From positions 1-63,132 of the forward strand of contig NZ_AQYG01000033.1 of NCBI RefSeq assembly GCF_000380485.1: a DNA stretch of 63,132 nucleotides, in the 5' to 3' direction. How positions within the stretch are numbered: position 1 is the first letter of the stretch; the number at the start of each line of letters is the position of its first letter. The position numbers were made by a program, and so were the translations under genes. Shown piece by piece: positions 59,023-63,132 of this stretch. The stretch comes from Jongsikchunia kroppenstedtii DSM 45133 (lineage in GTDB: Bacteria; Actinomycetota; Actinomycetes; Mycobacteriales; Mycobacteriaceae). The notes beneath the pieces were generated by a model. It searched no databases. It was not told the DNA's origin and worked only from the letters and a program-made list of their open reading frames with translations.

Positions 59023-59892
59023 TCAGACCTGCCTTCCGCGCCAGCCCGTCACCGGCAACTCGAACTTACGAACCAGGCGATCGGCGAACGGGTCGGAGTC
59101 GATCCGCACCCATCGCACCGGTCGATCGCCCCGAAGCACCTCGACGCGCGCCCCGGCCGGCGCATCGAATTGCCGCCGACCGTCGCAAGACACCACCGCC
59201 GCCGGACCATCCCGTTCGACCTCGATCGCGATCATCGACCGCGGACTCGTCACCATCGGCCGGGCGAACAACGCGTGCGCATTGCTCGGCACCATCAGGA
59301 TCGCTTCCAGGTCCGGCCACATCACGGGCCCGCCCGCCGAGAACGCGTACGCCGTCGACCCGGTCGGCGTCGACACCAGCATGCCATCGGCGCCGAACGC
59401 CGACACCGGACGGCCGTCGACCTCGGTCACCAGTTCCAGCACACCCTGGTGCGTCGAATTCTGTACTGCGACTTCATTGAGTGCCCAGCTGCGCGCGACC
59501 ACCGAGTCACCCATCCGGATCGAGAGGTCGAGGGTCATCCGATCTTCGACCCGATAGTGCCGCTCGATCAGGGTCGTCATCACCTCTTCGATGCGATCCG
59601 CCTCGGCCTCGGCGAGAAATCCGATGCGCCCCAGGTTGATTCCCAGCACCGGAACGCGCGCCGGGTGTGCGAGTTCCGCGGCGCGCAAGAAGGTGCCGTC
59701 ACCGCCGAGGACGACCACGATCTCGCTGGCGTCCGCCAGGTGCGCGTCCTGATGGCCGGTCACGGTGTCCTGGTCGACGACCCGCAGCGCGATCCCGGCT
59801 GCCTCGCAGCGTCGCATGATCGTCTTGATGGTGTCGGTGACCTTCGGTCGACCGGTATGGGCGACCACCACGAACTCCCGGGTACTGCTCAA
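59023..59892 (-). CDS. nadK: NAD kinase
   Basis: A 289-residue enzyme converting NAD to NADP with ATP or polyphosphate. The diagnostic motifs are [11 protein letters not shown] and [15 protein letters not shown] start at TTG 59892, which overlaps the tlyA stop (TTGA) and has GGAGG a few bases upstream; no ATG lies in a better place. Confidence 0.95.
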   Translation of the reverse strand: MSSTREFVVVAHTGRPKVTDTIKTIMRRCEAAGIALRVVDQDTVTGHQDAHLADASEIVVVLGGDGTFLRAAELAHPARVPVLGINLGRIGFLAEAEADRIEEVMTTLIERHYRVEDRMTLDLSIRMGDSVVARSWALNEVAVQNSTHQGVLELVTEVDGRPVSAFGADGMLVSTPTGSTAYAFSAGGPVMWPDLEAILMVPSNAHALFARPMVTSPRSMIAIEVERDGPAAVVSCDGRRQFDAPAGARVEVLRGDRPVRWVRIDSDPFADRLVRKFELPVTGWRGRQV

Positions 59893-60716
59893 CGGGGCCC
59901 CTCCTCCACCGCGGTTGCGATCGCCGACCGCGCCGCATCGTCCACGGTGATCGTGTCGCCGGTGATGCTGCGGCGCAGCCACAGAAAGTATTCAACATTT
60001 CCAGACGGTCCGGGGAGTGGGCTGGCCACCGCCCCCAGCGTCTGCAGACCGTGTTCGGCCGCCGCGTCCGCAACCGCCAGCACCGATTCCAGCCGCAAGG
60101 CCTGATCGCGGACCACGCCGCCCGCACCGACCCGCTCTTTGCCGACCTCGAACTGCGGTTTGACCATCGGCAGCAGGTCGGCGCCCGGCTTCGCACACGC
60201 GGCCAGCGCGGGAAGCACCAGTTTGAGAGAAATGAACGAAAGATCGCCGACGACCAGGTCGACCGGTCCGTCGATCTGTTCCGGGGTCAGGTTCCGCACA
60301 TTGGTCCGGTCGTGCACGTCGACGCGATCGTCCGACTGCAGCCGCCAGACCAGCTGGCCGTAACCTACGTCGACCGCCACCACCCGCGCCGCGGCGCGGC
60401 TGAGCAGCACGTCGGTGAATCCACCCGTCGACGCACCCGCATCGAGACAGCGCCGACCATCGACCGAGAGCCCCTGCGGTGCAAACGCATCCAGCGCGCC
60501 GATGAGCTTGTGCGCACCGCGCGACGCCCAGCGCTCGACCTCGGTGTCGACGACGAGGATCGGCGTATCCAACGACACATTCGTGGCCGGCTTGCCGGCC
60601 ACGGTGCCGTTGACCTTCACCGCGCCGGCCTCGATCAGCTCGCGCGCGGCCTCCCGGGAGCGGGCCAGTCCACGCCGCACCAGCTCGGCGTCCAGTCGTG
60701 CCCGGCGTGTGCTCAC
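59889..60716 (-). CDS. tlyA: TlyA-family 2'-O-methyltransferase (16S/23S rRNA)
   Basis: A 275-residue protein with an N-terminal S4 RNA-binding domain ([18 protein letters not shown]) and an FtsJ-like methyltransferase ([18 protein letters not shown] is the SAM motif). TlyA methylates C1409 of 16S and C1920 of 23S rRNA and makes bacteria sensitive to capreomycin. The GTG start overlaps the stop of the small upstream gene. Confidence 0.95.
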   Translation of the reverse strand: MSTRRARLDAELVRRGLARSREAARELIEAGAVKVNGTVAGKPATNVSLDTPILVVDTEVERWASRGAHKLIGALDAFAPQGLSVDGRRCLDAGASTGGFTDVLLSRAAARVVAVDVGYGQLVWRLQSDDRVDVHDRTNVRNLTPEQIDGPVDLVVGDLSFISLKLVLPALAACAKPGADLLPMVKPQFEVGKERVGAGGVVRDQALRLESVLAVADAAAEHGLQTLGAVASPLPGPSGNVEYFLWLRRSITGDTITVDDAARSAIATAVEEGPR

Positions 60717-60964
60717 ACGCGGTCGATCTTGTCGAGCGTCTCGGTGAGCACGGTGTGCGCCCGCTCCAGCAGTTCGGCCTGCCGGGCCAGCGCCGCGAGC
60801 TGCTCGCCACTGTCGTCGGTGTCCACCCCGGAGGCATCCAGGGCGTCGACCTGCTCGAGCAGCTCGGCGACGGTCGACTGCACCTCGTCGCCATCCACGG
60901 CCAGCGACTGCTGGCCGGGCGCCGACGACGCCAGGTCGCCCGGGGTCACATGCGGTCGGTTCAT
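60713..60964 (-). CDS. Small hypothetical protein (Rv1693 position)
   Basis: An 83-residue acidic, mostly helical protein with no recognised domain (SLAVDGDEVQSTVAELLEQV and LAALARQAELLERAHTVL suggest a coiled coil). It sits between the TPR-HAD gene and tlyA, the place of Rv1693 in M. tuberculosis. ATG 60964 is 10 bases after the TPR-HAD stop, and its end overlaps tlyA by 4 bases, so it is a true member of the operon. Confidence 0.75.
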   Translation of the reverse strand: MNRPHVTPGDLASSAPGQQSLAVDGDEVQSTVAELLEQVDALDASGVDTDDSGEQLAALARQAELLERAHTVLTETLDKIDRV

Positions 60965-60974
60965 CGCCTCCACG

Positions 60975-62720
60975 CTAGCCGAGGTCCAGGCCCCAGTGGT
61001 CGATCGCGCTCGCCGCGTCGTCGCCGGCGACGACGACCCAGTCGGTGCGGTCCGCCGCCGACCAGGCCGCTGCGAGCAGTGCCGGAAGCAGACCCTCATC
61101 GGTGGCGTCCGCGGAGCGGGTCGCGCGCAGCTGGTTCCCCTGGACCTCGATCCGCCAACCGGGCGCTCCGGCCGCCGCGGGTGCAAGCTTCTGGGCCAGC
61201 CCCGCGAGATCCCGGGCCACGTAGGTCGGACGCTGCGCCGGCTCCGCGCGCACCGCATCCAGGGCACTGCTTACACCGGTCAGCACCAGGAGGCTGTCGG
61301 CACCGACCTCATTGGCACCGGCGATATCGGTGTCCAGCCGATCGCCCACCACCAGCGGCCGTTCCGCGTTCGCCGCGGCGATCGAATCCTTCATCAGCGG
61401 CGCCGCCGGCTTTCCGGCCACCTGCGACCGCTTACCCGTGGCATGTGCGACGGCGGCCACCATCGAGCCGTTGCCGACTGCAAAGCCGCGCTCGGTCGGC
61501 AATGTCGGATCGATGTTGCAGGCCACCCACAGCGCGCCGGCGTTCACCGCGAGAACCGCTTCGGACAGCATCGCCCAGTCGGTCTCGGTCGAATGCCCCT
61601 GCACGACGGCCGCCGGCTTGTCGTCGGCGCTGCGCGTGACCGTCAGCCCGACCTCGCGCACCTCGTCGGCGAGGCCGTCGGTCCCGACCACCAGGACCAG
61701 CGCGCCGGGCGGCAGCTGGTCGGCGAGCAGCCGGGCGGCCGACTGCGCGCTCGTCACGACTCGGTCGACCGTGGTCTCGAAGCCCAGCTCGGTCAGATGT
61801 TCCGCGACCTCGGCCGGCCGACGGCTGGCGTTGTTGGTCACGTAGTAGACGTTCAGACCCGCCAATGCCCCACTGGCACCGGGGATCTCATCCTTGCCGG
61901 CATAGACGGTGCCATCCAGGTCCGCCAGAATCGCGTCATAGCGCTCGGTCAGCGGTTCGGTAGGAACCGCGTCGGTGGCGAACGACGACGCCCCGTCCTC
62001 GGCGAGCTCGGTCAGCCGCAGCTCGGCATCCGTCTCGTCGTCGATATCGGCCGCCGCCGCATTCATGAACCAGGTGATCGCGTCGTCCCGCCGTCCGCCG
62101 GCCAACAGGGCCGCGGCGTACGCATAGAAGTAGCGGGCCGCCTCGGTCCCCTGACGCGACGGGTCCAGATCAGCGGTCTGCAGGGTGACGATGGCCTTCT
62201 CGGGTTCGCCGAGATCCAGGCGCGCACCCGACTCAACGATGCGCAACTCGGCGGCGCCCTCGCCCGTCAGCGCACGGGCCTCCTCACTCCGGGCCACCTC
62301 GACGGCACGCTCCGGACGGCCGAGCCCGCGCTCGCAGTCGGCGATCAGCGGAAGCAGGGAAACATCACCGGACATCCGCTTGGCGGCACGCAGTTCGGTC
62401 AGCGCCTCGGCCCATTCGCCGGCGCTGTATGCGGCGACGCCGAGAGTCTCCCGGACGACGGCGATGCGGCCGGCGCGACGCTGCGCGGCGCGAGCATGCT
62501 CGAGCGCCAATGCCGGGTCCTCGGCGAGGAGTTGGGACACCATGACGAGGTGCCGGGCGACGTTCTCGCTATTGGTCTTGTCCAGGCTGGACAGGTCCCG
62601 GCGGACCGCCGGATCGAGGTCGCGGGGAGTCACCGAGTCCGGCAACGCCGGCTCCGGCGGACGGTTCTTGTTGCCGGTCCCGCGCCGTGGGGCGCCTCGA
62701 CGATCGGAACGCTCGTTCAT
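60975..62720 (-). CDS. TPR domain fused to HAD-IIA phosphatase
   Basis: A 581-residue protein. A Pro/Arg-rich start is followed by TPR-like helical repeats (about 50-240; e.g. EWAEALTELRAAKRM, GEPEKAIVTLQTA). An HAD-IIA phosphatase follows with LADLDGTVYAG (nucleophile Asp), VTNNAS and VGDRLDTDIAGA. HAD-IIA enzymes dephosphorylate sugar phosphates or nucleotides. In M. tuberculosis the two parts are separate neighbours (Rv1691, Rv1692). ATG 62720 is chosen; 62738 is also in frame. It follows the rRNA operon on the same strand. Confidence 0.85.
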   Translation of the reverse strand: MNERSDRRGAPRRGTGNKNRPPEPALPDSVTPRDLDPAVRRDLSSLDKTNSENVARHLVMVSQLLAEDPALALEHARAAQRRAGRIAVVRETLGVAAYSAGEWAEALTELRAAKRMSGDVSLLPLIADCERGLGRPERAVEVARSEEARALTGEGAAELRIVESGARLDLGEPEKAIVTLQTADLDPSRQGTEAARYFYAYAAALLAGGRRDDAITWFMNAAAADIDDETDAELRLTELAEDGASSFATDAVPTEPLTERYDAILADLDGTVYAGKDEIPGASGALAGLNVYYVTNNASRRPAEVAEHLTELGFETTVDRVVTSAQSAARLLADQLPPGALVLVVGTDGLADEVREVGLTVTRSADDKPAAVVQGHSTETDWAMLSEAVLAVNAGALWVACNIDPTLPTERGFAVGNGSMVAAVAHATGKRSQVAGKPAAPLMKDSIAAANAERPLVVGDRLDTDIAGANEVGADSLLVLTGVSSALDAVRAEPAQRPTYVARDLAGLAQKLAPAAAGAPGWRIEVQGNQLRATRSADATDEGLLPALLAAAWSAADRTDWVVVAGDDAASAIDHWGLDLG

Positions 62721-62801
62721 GTCTGGGCCAACTTTCATCGATATCCGCGACGCCTCGGGGCGTTCCACTCTGTAATTTATGGGTTGAACTGCAGTCTAAA
62801 G

Positions 62802-62835
62802 AGTGAAGGCCCCACCGGGTGGTGGGGCCTTCACT
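62802..62835 (-). terminator. rRNA operon terminator
   Basis: A perfect 15-bp stem (AGTGAAGGCCCCACC at 62802-62816 with its complement at 62821-62835) and a four-base loop lie just past the 3' end of 5S rRNA. There is a short U/A-mixed tail rather than a long U-tract. Between it and the TPR-HAD start are ~80 bases with no other clear feature. Confidence 0.9.
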
Positions 62836-62843
62836 GGATGTTG

Positions 62844-62962
62844 TGTTCGGCGGTGTCCTACTCTCCCGCACTGGTTAGGGTGCAGTACCATCGGCGCTCG
62901 CTGGCTTAGCTTCCGGGTTCGGGATGGGACCGGGCGTTTCCCTGCTGCTATGGCCGCCGTAA
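62844..62962 (-). rRNA. 5S ribosomal RNA
   Basis: The minus strand reads TTACGGCGGCCATAGCAGC at the 5' end, the universal CCCGAACCCGGAAGCTAAGC segment in the middle and GGACACCGCCGAACA at the 3' end. It is ~119 bases, and the end stems pair. Ends are set by comparison with remembered actinobacterial 5S and may be off by a few bases. Confidence 0.95.
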
Positions 62963-63064
62963 CTCTATGAAACAGAAACCCCCGAATGTTGGGGGGGTTA
63001 CCCGTTTGTTTTACGGGTGTGTTGTTTCAGATATTGCATAGTGGATGCGTTTGGGTTTGTTGTG

Positions 63065-63132
63065 TGTTGGTAAGTCCTCGACCGATTAGTACCAGTCACC
63101 TGAACACATTGCTGTGCTTACAGTTCTGGCCT
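63065..63132 (-). rRNA. 23S ribosomal RNA, 3' end (partial)
   Basis: The minus strand contains CAGGTGACTGGTACTAATCG and GAGGACTTACC, the 3' terminal part of actinobacterial 23S rRNA. The gene continues past the window edge and the exact 3' end is approximate. The ~100-base spacer to 5S holds two short hairpins (CCCCC/GGGGG and CCCGT/ACGGG) that may be processing signals. Confidence 0.92.

Noticed and set aside
60051-62909. A 952-codon open frame on the plus strand across tlyA, the TPR-HAD gene and 5S rRNA
   Set aside because: It is a mirror of real minus-strand genes and runs into rRNA. The opposite strand has clear family motifs.
62963-63064. Possible small RNA or gene between 23S and 5S rRNA
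   Set aside because: Only two short hairpins are present, as expected of a processed rRNA spacer.

Overview
The window is high-GC DNA from an actinobacterium, almost certainly a mycolic-acid bacterium of the Mycobacteriales. Gordonia, Williamsia or a near relative is my best guess, but the genus is not proven. The evidence is the gene content: garA, secA2, mctB, steA, a DUF3556 membrane protein, and two blocks whose gene order I recognise from Mycobacterium tuberculosis. Many starts are GTG or TTG, and genes are tightly packed with ATGA or GTGA overlaps.

Layout. (1) 1-5149, all on the minus strand, is a core block matching the M. tuberculosis Rv1829-Rv1821 order: DUF151 nuclease (partial), MerR regulator, GarA, GcvH, a PgsA-type phosphatidyltransferase and SecA2. 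SecA2 carries an unusual in-frame Asp/Lys/Ala minisatellite. (2) 5192-46189 is an accessory region on both strands. It starts with DNA repair genes (mug, ligB), an F420-type oxidoreductase, a succinate-semialdehyde-type dehydrogenase, a heterodimeric ABC exporter, a membrane-anchored EEP-fold enzyme and an ABC-F protein with a possible leader peptide. Next is an allantoin/ureide cluster at 17507-24977: DUF1345 membrane protein, allantoinase, NCS1 permease, hydantoin-racemase-like protein, ureidoglycine aminohydrolase, DUF6986 protein and IclR regulator. Then come AraC, VOC and lipoprotein genes, a quinone oxidoreductase behind a SoxR/MerR-like promoter, M20 amidohydrolase plus alanine dehydrogenase, and a DoxX/DM13 lipoprotein pair divergent from its own two-component system. 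These are followed by a cold-shock gene, a membrane/BAAT-hydrolase fusion, a MarR and acyl-CoA dehydrogenase operon, tRNA-Pro(GGG), a DUF3556 protein, and a DUF222-HNH gene behind a LexA-like box. (3) 46155-62720, all minus strand, is the second core block in the Rv1713-Rv1691 order: der, cmk, rluB, scpB, scpA, parA, xerD, NUDIX, pyrG, mctB, steA, recN, nadK, tlyA, a small protein and a TPR-HAD fusion. (4) 62802-63132 holds the end of an rRNA operon on the minus strand: terminator, 5S rRNA and the 3' end of 23S rRNA.

How the genes work together. The ureide cluster would import allantoin, possibly racemise it, hydrolyse it to allantoate, and convert ureidoglycine to ureidoglycolate. No allantoate amidohydrolase is visible in the window, and DUF6986 has no assigned step. 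Operator-like palindromes lie in both divergent promoters and upstream of the IclR gene. The oxidoreductase at 26524 and the MarR gene at 40617 have promoters that align end to end, which points to a shared regulator outside the window. The DM13/DoxX genes and their divergent two-component system look like a self-contained surface redox or metal-response module. No gap without an annotated feature exceeds about 160 bases, and I saw no insertion sequence, prophage or CRISPR array.
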